A stretch of 64,000 nt of DNA from Marinobacter halodurans. GTDB lineage: Bacteria > Pseudomonadota > Gammaproteobacteria > Pseudomonadales > Oleiphilaceae. Within the stretch, counting starts at the first letter, position 1, and each line of letters opens with the position of its first letter. This document shows, piece by piece, positions 53,076 to 62,910 of the stretch. The notes under the pieces were generated by a model. The model was not told the DNA's origin. It did not search any database and was given only the letters and a program-made list of their open reading frames with translations. The position numbers were made by a program, and so were the translations under genes. The DNA is taken from assembly GCF_004327985.1 (NCBI RefSeq), contig NZ_SJDL01000020.1, positions 1-64,000 of the forward strand. The letters are read 5' to 3'.

Positions 53076-53103
53076 CTTGAAATGAAAACAAGCGCCCCAA
53101 TCT
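53076..53103 (+). promoter_or_regulatory. Predicted sigma-32 heat-shock promoter of htpG
   Basis: CTTGAAA (53076-53082), a 12-base spacer and CCCCAATCT (53095-53103) match the RpoH consensus CTTGAAA-N11-16-CCCCATNT closely. The htpG ATG lies about 84 bases downstream. This fits the known heat control of htpG. Confidence 0.85.
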
Positions 53104-53186
53104 TCTTTGCCTAGCCAAGGGTGGTCAGTCGGTAGACCGGCTGGCCCGCTAACAAGACGGGTACTGAGCAAGGAGAACCATTCCCC

Positions 53187-55091
53187 ATGACGGTCGAAAC
53201 GCAGAAAGAGACTCTGGGCTTCCAGACCGAAGTGAAGCAGCTGCTTCACCTGATGATCCATTCGCTGTATTCCAACAGGGAAATCTTCCTGCGGGAGCTG
53301 GTGTCGAACGCCTCGGACGCCGAAGACAAGTTGCGCTTCGCGGCCCTGAAGGATGACAGCCTGTTCGAGGACGATCCCGACCTGAAGATCCGCCTGGACT
53401 ACGACAAGGATGCGAATACCGTCACGCTGACCGACAACGGTATCGGCATGAACCGTGACGATGTCATCCAGAACCTGGGGACGATTGCCCGGTCCGGTAC
53501 CGCTGAATTCCTGAACCAGCTGACCGGGGACGAGAAGAAGGACAGCAAGCTGATCGGCCAGTTCGGCGTCGGTTTCTATTCCGCGTTTATCGTCGCCGAT
53601 CGGGTGGAAGTCTTCACCCGCCGCGCCGGCGAGCCTGCCGGAGAAGGCGTTCACTGGGAGTCTACCGGTGACGGTGAGTTCACCATCGAGAGCGTGGACC
53701 GTCCGGCGCGCGGCACGCAGATCGTGCTGCACCTGAAGCAGGAAGCCAGTGAGTTTGCCGATGGCTACCGCCTGCGCAGCCTGGTCAAGAAGTATTCCGA
53801 TCACATTTCATTCCCGGTCGTCATGAAGGCTGAAAGCAGCGATGAGGACGACAAGGACGCCGAGCCCAAGGACGAGACCGTCAACGAGGCCACGGCACTG
53901 TGGACGCTGCCGCGGACCGAAATCGACGACGAGGAATACAAGAGCTTCTACAAGCACATTGCCCACGACTTCGAGGATCCGCTCACCTGGTCCCACAACA
54001 AGGTCGAGGGCAAGCTGGACTACACCAGCCTGCTGTACATCCCCAAACGCGCGCCGTTCGACCTGTACAACCGGGACGCACCGCGTGGCATCAAGCTGTA
54101 TGTCCAGCGTGTCTTTATCATGGACCACGCCGAGCAGTTCCTGCCGCTGTACCTGCGTTTCGTGAAGGGTGTGGTGGATTCCAACGACCTGTCCCTGAAC
54201 GTGTCCCGCGAGATCCTGCAGAACGACAGCACGGTTGAGAACATCAAGTCCGCGCTGACCAAGCGTGTCCTGGACATGCTGGGCAAGCTGGCCAAGAAGG
54301 AGCCGGAAAACTATCAGGGGTTCTGGGATGAGTTCGGCACTGTCCTCAAGGAGGGGCCGGCGGAAGACTTCAGCAACCGCGAGAAGATCGCCGGCCTGCT
54401 GCGCTTTGCCTCGACCCACTCCGGTGAGCCGACCGAAAATGTCTCCCTGGCGGATTACATCGAGCGGATGAAGGACGGTCAGAAGAAGATCTACTACATC
54501 ACCGCCGACAGTTTCACGGCCGCCAAGAGCAGTCCGCACCTGGAGGTCTTCCGCAAGAAAGGTATCGAGGTGCTGATCCTGTCCGACCGCATCGACGAGT
54601 GGATGATGGGCTACCTCACCGAGTTTGATGGCAAGCAGCTGCAGGACGTGGCCCGCGGCGAGCTGGACCTGGGTGAGGAAGAGACCGAGGAAGACAAGAA
54701 GCACCAGGAAGAGGCGACCGAGGCCCATAAGGGGCTGCTGGAGCGGATCAAGACTGCGTTGGATGATCGTGTCCAGGAAGTGCGTGTCACCAATCGCCTG
54801 ACCGAGTCGCCGGCCTGCCTGGTGGTGGGTGATTACGACATGGGCGCGCAGATGAAGAAGATCATGGAAGCGGCCGGGCAGAAGGTGCCGGACAGCAAGC
54901 CGATCTTCGAGATCAACGTGGATCACCCGCTGGTGGCTCGACTGGAGCAGGAGGCTTCCGACGAGCGCTTCGGCGATCTGGCTGCGGTCCTGTTCGATCA
55001 GGCCACGCTGGCCAGCGGTGAACAGATCAAGGATCCCGGCTCCTACGTCAGCCGGCTCAACCGACTGCTGCTGGAAATGAGCAACGCCTGA
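53187..55091 (+). CDS. htpG: Molecular chaperone HtpG (Hsp90)
   Basis: The 634-residue ATP-driven chaperone has the GHKL ATPase motifs [23 protein letters not shown] and [11 protein letters not shown], then the middle and C-terminal dimerisation domains. There is no eukaryotic MEEVD tail. AAGGAGA precedes the ATG. A near-consensus sigma-32 promoter lies upstream. The stop overlaps the next ATG (TGATG) of a DUF2835 gene, which is probably cotranscribed. Confidence 0.97.
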   Translation: MTVETQKETLGFQTEVKQLLHLMIHSLYSNREIFLRELVSNASDAEDKLRFAALKDDSLFEDDPDLKIRLDYDKDANTVTLTDNGIGMNRDDVIQNLGTIARSGTAEFLNQLTGDEKKDSKLIGQFGVGFYSAFIVADRVEVFTRRAGEPAGEGVHWESTGDGEFTIESVDRPARGTQIVLHLKQEASEFADGYRLRSLVKKYSDHISFPVVMKAESSDEDDKDAEPKDETVNEATALWTLPRTEIDDEEYKSFYKHIAHDFEDPLTWSHNKVEGKLDYTSLLYIPKRAPFDLYNRDAPRGIKLYVQRVFIMDHAEQFLPLYLRFVKGVVDSNDLSLNVSREILQNDSTVENIKSALTKRVLDMLGKLAKKEPENYQGFWDEFGTVLKEGPAEDFSNREKIAGLLRFASTHSGEPTENVSLADYIERMKDGQKKIYYITADSFTAAKSSPHLEVFRKKGIEVLILSDRIDEWMMGYLTEFDGKQLQDVARGELDLGEEETEEDKKHQEEATEAHKGLLERIKTALDDRVQEVRVTNRLTESPACLVVGDYDMGAQMKKIMEAAGQKVPDSKPIFEINVDHPLVARLEQEASDERFGDLAAVLFDQATLASGEQIKDPGSYVSRLNRLLLEMSNA

Positions 55092-55309
55092 TGCAGTCGA
55101 TTGTGGTGGACCTGGCCATCAGCCCTGAGGAGTGGATCAAGCTCTATCAGGGCGTGGCCCGTGATGTCCACACCGTGGCCCGGGACGGACGCAGCGTCCG
55201 TTTCCCGGCCCGCATCCTGTCCCGCTTTGCCCTCCGTGACGGTGTTCACGGGTCCTTCCGGATTAATTTCGATGCCGAAGGGCGCTTCAAGGATATTGTT
55301 CGCCTTTAG
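55091..55309 (+). CDS. DUF2835 family small protein
   Basis: The 72-residue protein follows the DUF2835 pattern: a start like VVDLAISPEEWIKLYQGVARDVHTVARDGRSVRFPARILSRFALRDGVHGSFRINFDAEGRF. Its role is unknown. Its ATG overlaps the htpG stop, so it is likely expressed with the chaperone under heat shock. Confidence 0.82.
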   Translation: MQSIVVDLAISPEEWIKLYQGVARDVHTVARDGRSVRFPARILSRFALRDGVHGSFRINFDAEGRFKDIVRL

Positions 55310-55430
55310 CCTTGCCGATCCTTACTTATAGCTATTTTCTTTTAAAGATCTAGCCATAATTGATTGTGGCTTTTTCTTTCGCTGGCCTAGATTTCAGTGG
55401 TGACAAGCGCAACAAACGAAGGAGAGGGTC

Positions 55431-55505
55431 ATGGCGATATCGAAGTGGAGTCGGGCGTTTCTTGAGTGGATGGATTACTACGTGAACTATGCGCTTTCCC
55501 AGTGA
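55431..55505 (+). CDS. Candidate 24-residue small protein
   Basis: A short frame with a strong ribosome-binding site (AAGGAGAG, 55419-55426) starts at ATG 55431. The peptide begins MAISKWSRAFLEWMDYY and ends NYALSQ, and is rich in aromatic and basic residues as in an amphipathic helix. It lies in a 516-base gap between the DUF2835 gene and dusC, followed by a large inverted repeat. No homolog is recognised. The rest of this gap holds nothing else I can call. Confidence 0.4.
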   Translation: MAISKWSRAFLEWMDYYVNYALSQ

Positions 55506-55560
55506 ATGTGTATGCAGGTCTATTGCATATATAGCATCCAAGACCTTAAGCCCCTGCCAG

Positions 55561-55670
55561 GGAAGCAAATGGGTCGCCTTGCCTTCGCTGTATTAGACGG
55601 CCGTCCATGGCCGGCTAATACGACCGGGACATCCTTGTCCCTCCTTCGGCAAGGCGACCCATTTGCTTCC
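55561..55670. repeat. 23-bp perfect inverted repeat with two inner hairpins
   Basis: Bases 55561-55583 and 55648-55670 are perfect reverse complements (arm GGAAGCAAATGG...TTGCC). Between them GTATTAG (55590-55596) pairs with CTAATAC with a nested GGCC/GGCC, and GGGACA pairs with TGTCCC around TCCT. The whole would fold as a three-way junction. No transposase or target duplication is seen, and no T run follows. The arm start resembles one arm of the relic at 47602 (CAAATGGG-CGCC). Confidence 0.75.
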
Positions 55671-55825
55671 GGGTAATCACGAGTTTTCGCGACCCTGCAA
55701 AGAGCCTTGAGGGTATTACTGCCGAAGTTGTCCGAATTGCGGGTTGTTCTTATCATGCACACCAATCCCTTCCTTTCGCCCCGCAACGTTCTACAATGGC
55801 GCCCAAAGATTCTCTGGATATCCCC

Positions 55826-56803
55826 ATGCGCCTGTTTCTCGCCCCGATGGAAGGGCTGGTTGATTGCTATATTCGTGAACTGCTGACGTCGGTTGGCGGC
55901 ATTGACCGTTGTGTCACCGAGTTTATCCGGGTGGCGCGCGGGACCTTGCCGGAGCGGGTCTACTACCGCTTTGCGCCGGAACTGAAGCGGGGCGCCAGGA
56001 CCCGGGCCGGGGTGCCCGTAGCGGTGCAGCTGTTGGGTTCCGATGTGCGGCAGGTGGCGATTCACGCGGCGAAGGCGGCGGAGTTGGGGGCACCCCAGGT
56101 GGACCTGAATTTCGGTTGTCCCGCCAAGACGGTCAACAAGCACCGCGGGGGTTCGGTGCTGATGCGCGAGCCGGAGTTGATGCACAACCTCGTGGCTGCC
56201 GTTCGGGAGGCGCTGCCTGAGGATATCCCGGTCACCGCCAAGATGCGTCTGGGCTATGACGACCGGTCCATGGGCGTTGCCTGTGGCGAGGCCCTGGAAG
56301 CCGCCGGGGCCAGTGAGATCTGTATCCACGCCCGCAGCAAGGTGGATGGCTACCGGCCGCCGGCCTACTGGGAGGAGATCGCCCGGGTTCGCGAACGGGT
56401 GCGTACGCCGATTATTGCCAATGGGGATGTCTGGTCCGTTGAGGATTACTGGCGTTGCCGAGAGGTGTCCGGCTGCGACGACGTGATGATCGGTCGTGGC
56501 CTGGTGGCGCGCCCCGATCTGGCGCGCCAGATCAAGGCCAGCCAGGCCGGTGAAACCTGTGAGGATTTGCCCTGGTCCGGCGTTGTGGCGCTGTTGGTGG
56601 ATTATTCCCGCACCCTGCACACCTTCCTGGAAGGCCGCTACGTCACCGGCCGTATCAAGCAGTGGCTGAACTACACGCGTCGTCAGTACCCGGAAGCCGA
56701 GGCCTGTTGGCACAAGGTGAAGCGGGTCAGCGAGCCGGAAGCGGTATGCCGGTTGCTGGAGGAAAGCGCCGGGGCTGGTGTCGATTGGCGAGTGAGCGCT
56801 TAA
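55826..56803 (+). CDS. dusC: tRNA-dihydrouridine synthase DusC
   Basis: The 325-residue flavoenzyme reduces U16 in tRNAs. The start MRLFLAPMEGLVDCYIREL and the catalytic C98 in NFGCPAKTVNKHRGGS fit the DusC branch, and with this start the cysteine has the E. coli DusC number. An ATG at 55796 would add ten residues and is less likely. It converges with proS; a GGCTGCG/CGCAGCC hairpin (56820-56848) lies between the two genes. Confidence 0.93.
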   Translation: MRLFLAPMEGLVDCYIRELLTSVGGIDRCVTEFIRVARGTLPERVYYRFAPELKRGARTRAGVPVAVQLLGSDVRQVAIHAAKAAELGAPQVDLNFGCPAKTVNKHRGGSVLMREPELMHNLVAAVREALPEDIPVTAKMRLGYDDRSMGVACGEALEAAGASEICIHARSKVDGYRPPAYWEEIARVRERVRTPIIANGDVWSVEDYWRCREVSGCDDVMIGRGLVARPDLARQIKASQAGETCEDLPWSGVVALLVDYSRTLHTFLEGRYVTGRIKQWLNYTRRQYPEAEACWHKVKRVSEPEAVCRLLEESAGAGVDWRVSA

Positions 56804-56855
56804 GGCTCGGGTGAGGCATGGCTGCGATGGCGGGATGCCACCGCAGCCAACCGGA

Positions 56856-58586
56856 TCAGGCCGGGCGGCCTGTCGCTTTCAGAATAAAAGGCAGGGCATC
56901 CGCGGTCGGGATGTCCTGGCGGTCCGCATCGCTGCGGCCCTTGTATTCCAGCGTGCCGGCCTGCAAACCCCGGTCGGAGATGACGACACGGTGGGGAATG
57001 CCGATCAGTTCCATGTCCGCGAATTTCACGCCCGGTCGTTCATTGCGGTCGTCCAGCAGTACGTCCAGACCGGCCTGGCGCAGCTGGTCGTACAGCTTTT
57101 CCGCCGCTTCCATGACCGTCGGCGACTTGTGCGCGTTCAGCGTCACAACCGCCACTTCAAACGGCGCGATGGCCATCGGCCAGATGATGCCCCTGTCATC
57201 GTGGTTCTGCTCGATCGCCGCCGCAACGATGCGCGACACGCCGATGCCGTAACAGCCCATTTCCAGGATGGCGGACTTGCCGTTCTCGTCCAGCACCGTG
57301 GCATTCATCGCCTGGCTGTACTTGTTGCCCAGCTTGAAGATGTGGCCTACTTCGATGCCGCGCTTGATTTCCAGGTGCCCATCGCCGGCCGGGCTGGGAT
57401 CGCCCTCGACGATGTTGCGGATGTCCTCAACCCGGCCCAGGGGCACATCCCGCTCCCAGTTGACGCCGGTCAGGTGGACGTCATCCTTGTTGGCGCCGCA
57501 GACAAAATCCGCCATGTGAGCAGCGCTGCGATCCACGATCAGCGGGATGGACAGGCCGACCGGCCCGATGGAGCCGATACCGCAACCCGCGGAGGCTTTG
57601 ATCTCTTCCTCACTGGCGAACGTCAGGGGCTCGGCCACATCCGGCAGGTTCTCCGCCTTGATTTCGTTCAGCTCATGATCGCCGCGCAGGATCAGGGCCA
57701 CGAGGCCCTGGTTGCCGTCTTCATCCGCCGCGCCTTTCACGATCAGGGTCTTGATGGTGTGGCTGGCGTCGATATTGAGGAACCGGGCCAGGTTGGCAAT
57801 GGTGTGCTGGTCGGGTGTGTCGACCTCCGCCATGGTTTCAGCGGGGGCAGGACGCTCACCCGCTGGTGCAACGGCTTCTGCCTTCTCGATATTGGCGGCG
57901 TATTGGCCGCCGGTGCTGAAGGCGATCTCGTCCTCGCCGGAGGCGGCCAGCACGTGGAATTCGTGTGAGGAGCTGCCGCCGATGGCGCCGGAGTCGGCCT
58001 CCACCGCACGATAGTCCAGGCCCAGGCGATCAAAGATGCTGCAGTAGGTCCGGTGCATGACCTGGTAGGTTTCGTCCAGGCTGGCCTGGTCCAGGTTGAA
58101 GGAGTAGGCGTCCTTCATGATGAACTCGCGGGCGCGCATGACGCCGAAACGCGGGCGGCGCTCGTCGCGGAACTTGGTCTGGATCTGGTAGAAGTTGGCC
58201 GGCAGGTCCTTGTAGCTTTTCAGCTCGTTGCGGACCATATCGGTAATCACTTCTTCGTGCGTCGGGCCAAAGCAGAAGTCGCGGCCGTGGCGGTCGTTCA
58301 TGCGCAGCAGTTCGCCGCCGTATTGCTGCCAGCGCCCGGACTCCTGCCAGAGCTCCGCCGGCTGGACCGCCGGCATCAGCACTTCCTGGGCACCGCTCCT
58401 GTCCATCTCCTCGCGAACGATCCGTTCCACCTTGCGCAGGACCCGCAGGCCCAATGGCAGCCAAGTGTACAGGCCGGCGGCCAGCTTGCGGATCATGCCG
58501 GCACGAAGCATGAGCTGGTGGCTGATGATTTCCGCGTCAGCGGGTGTTTCTTTCAGTGTGGCTATCAGATAACGGCTTGCGCGCAT
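56856..58586 (-). CDS. proS: Prolyl-tRNA synthetase
   Basis: The 576-residue class II synthetase starts [44 protein letters not shown], almost the E. coli start. Motif 2 and the [16 protein letters not shown] segment follow, then the inserted editing domain (about 220-390) and the C-terminal anticodon-binding domain. It is the bacterial type with editing. The frame is open to 58658, but family alignment supports the start at 58586. A hotdog protein gene diverges from it. Confidence 0.96.
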   Translation of the reverse strand: MRASRYLIATLKETPADAEIISHQLMLRAGMIRKLAAGLYTWLPLGLRVLRKVERIVREEMDRSGAQEVLMPAVQPAELWQESGRWQQYGGELLRMNDRHGRDFCFGPTHEEVITDMVRNELKSYKDLPANFYQIQTKFRDERRPRFGVMRAREFIMKDAYSFNLDQASLDETYQVMHRTYCSIFDRLGLDYRAVEADSGAIGGSSSHEFHVLAASGEDEIAFSTGGQYAANIEKAEAVAPAGERPAPAETMAEVDTPDQHTIANLARFLNIDASHTIKTLIVKGAADEDGNQGLVALILRGDHELNEIKAENLPDVAEPLTFASEEEIKASAGCGIGSIGPVGLSIPLIVDRSAAHMADFVCGANKDDVHLTGVNWERDVPLGRVEDIRNIVEGDPSPAGDGHLEIKRGIEVGHIFKLGNKYSQAMNATVLDENGKSAILEMGCYGIGVSRIVAAAIEQNHDDRGIIWPMAIAPFEVAVVTLNAHKSPTVMEAAEKLYDQLRQAGLDVLLDDRNERPGVKFADMELIGIPHRVVISDRGLQAGTLEYKGRSDADRQDIPTADALPFILKATGRPA

Positions 58587-58786
58587 CTCGGGAGTCCGTG
58601 CTTCTGTTGTGGTTAACGGGGGTTGGGCAGCCGGTTCGCGCAACGATCGTGCGGACATTGAACCGCTGTCCCGGTAAAGTAGTCCTTTGATTCAATCAAG
58701 CTCGCTATTGTACGGAGCCATTGTGATTACGTACAGGCAGGGCGTGCCGCCCGACAGCAATCGAACAGGAAGGACAGGTGTAGCCT

Positions 58787-59197
58787 ATGACCCTCAGTGC
58801 CAGCGAAGTGGAGGTGTTGATCCGCGAAGGCGTCCCGATGGCCGGCGACATCGGCTTTCGTGTGGACGAAGTGCGTAACGGTTTTGCGCGGACGCGCGTT
58901 CCTTTCGCCGAAAATTTCGTGCGGCCCGGCGGCACCCTGTCCGGTCCCGTCCAGATGGCCCTGGCCGATGCCACCATGTACGCCGCCATCCTGGCCTCTT
59001 TGGGCAAGGTGGAAATGGCGGTAACGAGTAACCTGAACATCAATTTCCTGCAGAGGCCTGCGCCCGCCGATCTGGTGGCCGAGGCTGTTGTCCTGCGGAT
59101 GGGGCGCCGCCTGGCGTTCTGTGAAGTCCGCCTGTTGTCCGGCGGGGAAGAACGACTGGTTGCCCATGTGACCGGCAGCTACGCGCTGCCAGCCTGA
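58787..59197 (+). CDS. PaaI-like hotdog protein with RPGG variant
   Basis: The 136-residue hotdog-fold protein has NFVRPGGTLSGPVQMALADATMYAAIL. The usual catalytic-loop His of HGG is replaced by Pro (RPGG), as in one known subgroup, while the Asp remains (ALAD). It is probably a thioesterase, with altered chemistry possible. A TetR gene starts 61 bases later on the same strand and may regulate it. Confidence 0.83.
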   Translation: MTLSASEVEVLIREGVPMAGDIGFRVDEVRNGFARTRVPFAENFVRPGGTLSGPVQMALADATMYAAILASLGKVEMAVTSNLNINFLQRPAPADLVAEAVVLRMGRRLAFCEVRLLSGGEERLVAHVTGSYALPA

Positions 59198-59257
59198 CGC
59201 CCGTTGCGGCCAGGCCGGCGTGTCGCTACCGGTGGACCACGAGGTAAGCCGGAAACC

Positions 59258-59878
59258 ATGATCGATGCACAAAGCGTTTCCCCGCGCCGCCGGCCCTTGC
59301 AGGCCCGCAGCCGGGAGCGTGTGGAAACCATTCTCAAGCACGCCACCCTGACCATCCACGATACCGGTGTCGACGGCACCAGCATGTCGGCCATTGCCCG
59401 GAGTGCCGGCATGTCGCTGGCCTCCCTGTATCGCTATTTCCCGAATAAGTCCGCGATCGTGAAAGCCATTGCCGAACGGCATGTCGAGAAGCTGGAAACG
59501 CTGCTCAGGGAACGTCTGGCCAGCTGCGGGCCGGAAACGATTGTCGAAACCCTGCTGGATGTCTATTACGTCTTCTATCGGGACGAGCCGGCCTACCAGG
59601 CTATCTGGGCCGGCGTGGAGGCCATGCCGGAGCTGCAGGCACTCGATCTGCAGGAACTGCACGCCAACGCGGCCGACCTGGACGCCTACCTGGCGGCCAA
59701 CTGCCCGCAGGTGGCTGCCGGACAGCGACACGCGGCCAGCATGATGTTACCTCGCGCCTGCGGCAGTCTGCTCCGACTGGCCGTGACGGTGCCCGAGCCG
59801 GAAGCGGAGATGCTGGTGGGTGAGCTGAAGCGGATGGTGCGGGCGTATCTGGACACATTGATGATGGCTGAGCGTTGA
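59258..59878 (+). CDS. TetR-family transcriptional regulator
   Basis: The 206-residue protein has an N-terminal TetR helix-turn-helix (ILKHATLTIHDTGVDGTSMSAIARSAGMSLASLYRYFPNKSAIV) and a helical ligand-binding domain. The start at 59258 (MIDAQSVSPRRRPLQARSRERV) is chosen because GGA lies nearby and an upstream start would add 18 basic residues. The ligand is unknown; the preceding hotdog gene is a possible target. It converges with lrp; the 109-base gap holds nothing recognisable. Confidence 0.88.
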   Translation: MIDAQSVSPRRRPLQARSRERVETILKHATLTIHDTGVDGTSMSAIARSAGMSLASLYRYFPNKSAIVKAIAERHVEKLETLLRERLASCGPETIVETLLDVYYVFYRDEPAYQAIWAGVEAMPELQALDLQELHANAADLDAYLAANCPQVAAGQRHAASMMLPRACGSLLRLAVTVPEPEAEMLVGELKRMVRAYLDTLMMAER

Positions 59879-59987
59879 TAAGGACGCGTCATGATGTGAA
59901 AGCCTGCGTAATCGGACATGGGTCGCGAAGTGGGTGACGGCTGGTGGTGCAGGCCCGGGCGGCCGGTTCCCCGCCCGGAGTAGACGG

Positions 59988-60476
59988 TTACAGGTAGCCC
60001 AGGGGCAGGGCGGTACTGTCGATCACCCGGCGCAGCACGAAGCTGGAATGCACGCCGCTCACGCCCTGGATCCTCGTGATCTTGTTCAGCAGGAATTCAT
60101 GGTAGTGGTCCATGTCCGGCACCACCACCTTGAGCATGTAGTCCGCGTCCTGCCCGGTGATCAGGTAGCATTCCTGCACTTCCGGGTATTCTCCAACCTG
60201 TCGCTCGAACGCCTCGAACCGCTCCGGCGTGTGGCGATCCATGCCGATCAGGATGATGGCCGTCAGCGCCAGCCCCAGTTTCTTGTGATCAAGTATCGTC
60301 ACCCGGCGTACGATGATGCCGGCTTCTTCCAGGGCTTTGACGCGCCGGGAGCAGGGTGACGGGGACAGTCCTACGCGTTCCGAGAGCTCCTGATTGCTCA
60401 GTTCGCCATGGCGCTGCAATTCTTCTAGGATTTTTCGGTCGATACGATCGAGCTTTACGAGTTTTTCAGTATTCAC
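59988..60476 (-). CDS. lrp: Lrp/AsnC-family regulator, Lrp-like
   Basis: The 162-residue protein has an N-terminal helix-turn-helix (RIDRKILEELQRHGELSNQELSERVGLSPSPCSRRVKALEEAG) and an RAM/ACT-like effector domain (about residues 70-150). Length and sequence are like leucine-responsive Lrp, though a related paralog is possible. It diverges from leuA across a 281-base AT-rich gap, which suits leucine-linked control of leuA. Confidence 0.88.
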   Translation of the reverse strand: MNTEKLVKLDRIDRKILEELQRHGELSNQELSERVGLSPSPCSRRVKALEEAGIIVRRVTILDHKKLGLALTAIILIGMDRHTPERFEAFERQVGEYPEVQECYLITGQDADYMLKVVVPDMDHYHEFLLNKITRIQGVSGVHSSFVLRRVIDSTALPLGYL

Positions 60477-60757
60477 GGCAGACTTCGCTATTTATAACCA
60501 AAATATTGGCGGAATCTTTCAATCATGTCCGAGATGGGCGAAAATTAGCAAGCACATTGCGCTTTATTTTTCATATCCTGTCTACGTTGTTTGCGCTCCC
60601 GACCGCTTACCGGCCGTGACCCGGAGGCAGGCAACCGGCATCAATCCGATGCCCGTCCCGGCCAAAAGCCAACGGACACAGGAAAGGAGGCCCGTCAGCC
60701 TGATGCAGGCGGGCGCCTGTCATTCTCGTTATTACTTGAACTCAGCAAGGAATCGTC
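60477..60757 (+). promoter_or_regulatory. Intergenic control region between lrp and leuA
   Basis: This 281-base gap holds no gene. The part next to lrp is AT-rich and may carry Lrp sites. Nearer leuA, GCCTG and CAGGC (with GCCC/GGGC beyond) form a hairpin within about 60690-60720. No leucine-codon leader peptide and no clear attenuator T run were found. Confidence 0.4.
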
Positions 60758-62431
60758 ATGGGATTCGATCATCGCAAATACGTTGCCTTCCAGCCGGTCC
60801 AAAAGACCGATCGCCGCTGGCCCGACCAGGTTATCCAGCACGCGCCGACCTGGTGTGCCGTTGACCTGCGGGACGGTAACCAGGCCCTAGTGAAACCGAT
60901 GACCGTTGCGCAGAAGCAGCGCCTGTTCGACTTGCTGGTCAAGCTCGGATTCAAGGAAATCGAGATCGGCTTCCCGGCCGCGAGCCAGCCGGATTTCGAT
61001 TTCTGTCGCAAGCTGATCGAGGAGAACCGGGTGCCGGACGACGTGCGCATCCAGGTTCTGACCCAGGCCCGTCCGGAATTGATTGCACGGACCTACGAGG
61101 CCCTTGAAGGTGCCAAAAACGCGATCGTCCATGTCTATAACTCCACGTCGACCGTGCAGCGGGAGAAGGTGTTCCGGATGGATCGCGAAGGCATCAAGGA
61201 AATTGCCGTCAACGGTGCGCGCATCGTGAAGTCCCACGCCGAGAAGCAGCCCGGCACCAACTGGACCTTCCAGTATTCGCCGGAGAGTTTCACCGGCACG
61301 GAGCTGGATTTCGCCGCTGAAGTGATCGATGCGGTCAACGAAGTCTGGCGTCCCGACCAGGGACAACCGGTCATCATCAACCTGCCGGCCACGGTGGAAA
61401 TGGCTACGCCAAATGTGTTCGCCGACCAGATCGAATGGATCTGCGATAACGTGAAATACCGCGAGCATTTCCAGATCAGCGTACACACCCACAACGACCG
61501 GGGCTGTGCTGTTGCGGCGGCGGAACTGGCTGTGATGGCCGGCGCCGATCGCGTCGAGGGCACGCTGATGGGCAACGGTGAGCGCACGGGCAACATGGAC
61601 CTGGTGACCATGGCCATGAATCTGTACTCGCAGGGCATCGATCCGACGCTCGATTTGTCCGGCATGGCCGAGATCACCGATGTGGTGGAAGCCTGCACCG
61701 AGATCCCGACGCATCCGCGGCACCCGTACGCGGGTGAGCTGGTGTTTACCGCCTTCTCCGGCAGCCATCAGGACGCGATCCGCAAGTGTCTGTCCACCTA
61801 CAAGGAAGGCGACAAGTGGGAGATCGCCTACCTGCCGATCGACCCGCGTGACCTGGGCCGTCGCTACGAGGAAGTGGTGCGCATCAACAGCCAGTCCGGC
61901 AAGGGCGGCGTGGCCTACGTGCTGGAGCGCGACTACAACATCGCCATGCCGCGCTGGCTGCAGATCGAGTTCAGCAAGGTGGTGCAGCAGGCGGCCGAAA
62001 CCGAAGGCGGGGAGGTGGACTCCGACACCATTCATCGCCTGTTCGAGGAAAAATACCTGGCGGTTCGCCCGGAATGGCGCCTGCGGACCTATGACCTGCA
62101 TCGCACCGACGACGGTGTGACCGCCACGGTTGAGTTCGGAAGCGAGCGCCTTTCCGGTGAAGGCCTGGGTGCCGTGGAAGCCGTGGCGGCCGCTGTCGAG
62201 AAGCGTTTTGATGTGCGCCTGGCGGTGGAAGCCTACGAGGAGTTCGCGCTGGGTGAAGGGACCAATGCAAATGCCATGGCCTGCATCCGCATCCAGGTGA
62301 ATGGCGAGCCTCACAGTGCGGCGGCGCTGGCCGAGGACACCACGTCGGCGACGCTCCAGGCGCTGCTTTCTGCAGTGGCCAACCATGTGGCGGTGACTGA
62401 AACTTCCGCGTCTGGCACGGCAACGGCATAA
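60758..62431 (+). CDS. leuA: 2-isopropylmalate synthase
   Basis: The 557-residue enzyme condenses acetyl-CoA with 2-oxoisovalerate in the first step of leucine synthesis. It is the longer LeuA type: the N-terminal barrel has VDLRDGNQALVKPM and the metal site SVHTHNDRGCAVAAAELAVMAGADRVEGTLMGNGERTGN, and the C-terminal regulatory domain (about 430-557) is present, so leucine feedback is likely. AAGGAA precedes the ATG. It faces lrp and ends at a shared terminator with the cold-shock gene. Confidence 0.96.
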   Translation: MGFDHRKYVAFQPVQKTDRRWPDQVIQHAPTWCAVDLRDGNQALVKPMTVAQKQRLFDLLVKLGFKEIEIGFPAASQPDFDFCRKLIEENRVPDDVRIQVLTQARPELIARTYEALEGAKNAIVHVYNSTSTVQREKVFRMDREGIKEIAVNGARIVKSHAEKQPGTNWTFQYSPESFTGTELDFAAEVIDAVNEVWRPDQGQPVIINLPATVEMATPNVFADQIEWICDNVKYREHFQISVHTHNDRGCAVAAAELAVMAGADRVEGTLMGNGERTGNMDLVTMAMNLYSQGIDPTLDLSGMAEITDVVEACTEIPTHPRHPYAGELVFTAFSGSHQDAIRKCLSTYKEGDKWEIAYLPIDPRDLGRRYEEVVRINSQSGKGGVAYVLERDYNIAMPRWLQIEFSKVVQQAAETEGGEVDSDTIHRLFEEKYLAVRPEWRLRTYDLHRTDDGVTATVEFGSERLSGEGLGAVEAVAAAVEKRFDVRLAVEAYEEFALGEGTNANAMACIRIQVNGEPHSAAALAEDTTSATLQALLSAVANHVAVTETSASGTATA

Positions 62432-62447
62432 CGCCACCGTTGCCCAT

Positions 62448-62480
62448 AAAAAAGCCGGCACCCTGGGTGTCGGCTTTTTT
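62448..62480. terminator. Bidirectional terminator between leuA and the cold-shock gene
   Basis: GCCGGCACC pairs with GGTGTCGGC (one G-U pair) around a small loop, with A6 to the left and T6 to the right, so it serves both converging genes. A further GACCGGCCA/TGGCCGGTC hairpin (62484-62512) lies between it and the cold-shock stop. Confidence 0.9.
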
Positions 62481-62525
62481 GTTGACCGGCCATGCCACGG
62501 AGGTGGCCGGTCTGTCTTCAAGTGA

Positions 62526-62735
62526 TCAGAGCGGAGTAACGTTTTCCGCCTGCGGTCCTTTCGGACCCTGGGTCACGGTGAACTGGACCTGTTGTCCTTC
62601 GGCGAGAGTACGGAAGCCGGATGCGTTGATAGCGCTGTAGTGGACGAATACGTCACTGCCGCCTTCCTGAGCGATAAAGCCAAAACCCTTGGCTTCGTTG
62701 AACCACTTGACGTGGCCCGTTTTCGTATCTGACAT
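62526..62735 (-). CDS. Cold-shock domain protein (CspA family)
   Basis: The 69-residue protein is a single cold-shock OB-fold with RNP1 KGFGFI (16-21) and RNP2 VFVHY (29-33), binding single-stranded RNA or DNA as an RNA chaperone. AGGATAG precedes the ATG. A long leader of about 170 bases lies upstream, as in cold-induced csp genes, so the gene may be regulated at the RNA level. Which Csp it is cannot be told from sequence alone. Confidence 0.95.
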   Translation of the reverse strand: MSDTKTGHVKWFNEAKGFGFIAQEGGSDVFVHYSAINASGFRTLAEGQQVQFTVTQGPKGPQAENVTPL

Positions 62736-62910
62736 GAATCTATCCTGTCTATTCCTGAGGGTAAGCCCTTAACGGGAGGCCTCTCCGGGGGGAGAAAGCC
62801 GGTGTGCTGAGAACTACAGAGAGTACCGAGGAAGGGACCAACGCAAAGCGACTCAAGCCGACCGTGGTAACGCTTTCACTGAATACCGCTGTCTTTCCAC
62901 AGCAAAAATC

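Noticed and set aside
60477-60757. Leucine leader peptide and attenuator before leuA
   Set aside because: No short frame with a run of leucine codons and no terminator-type T run were found.
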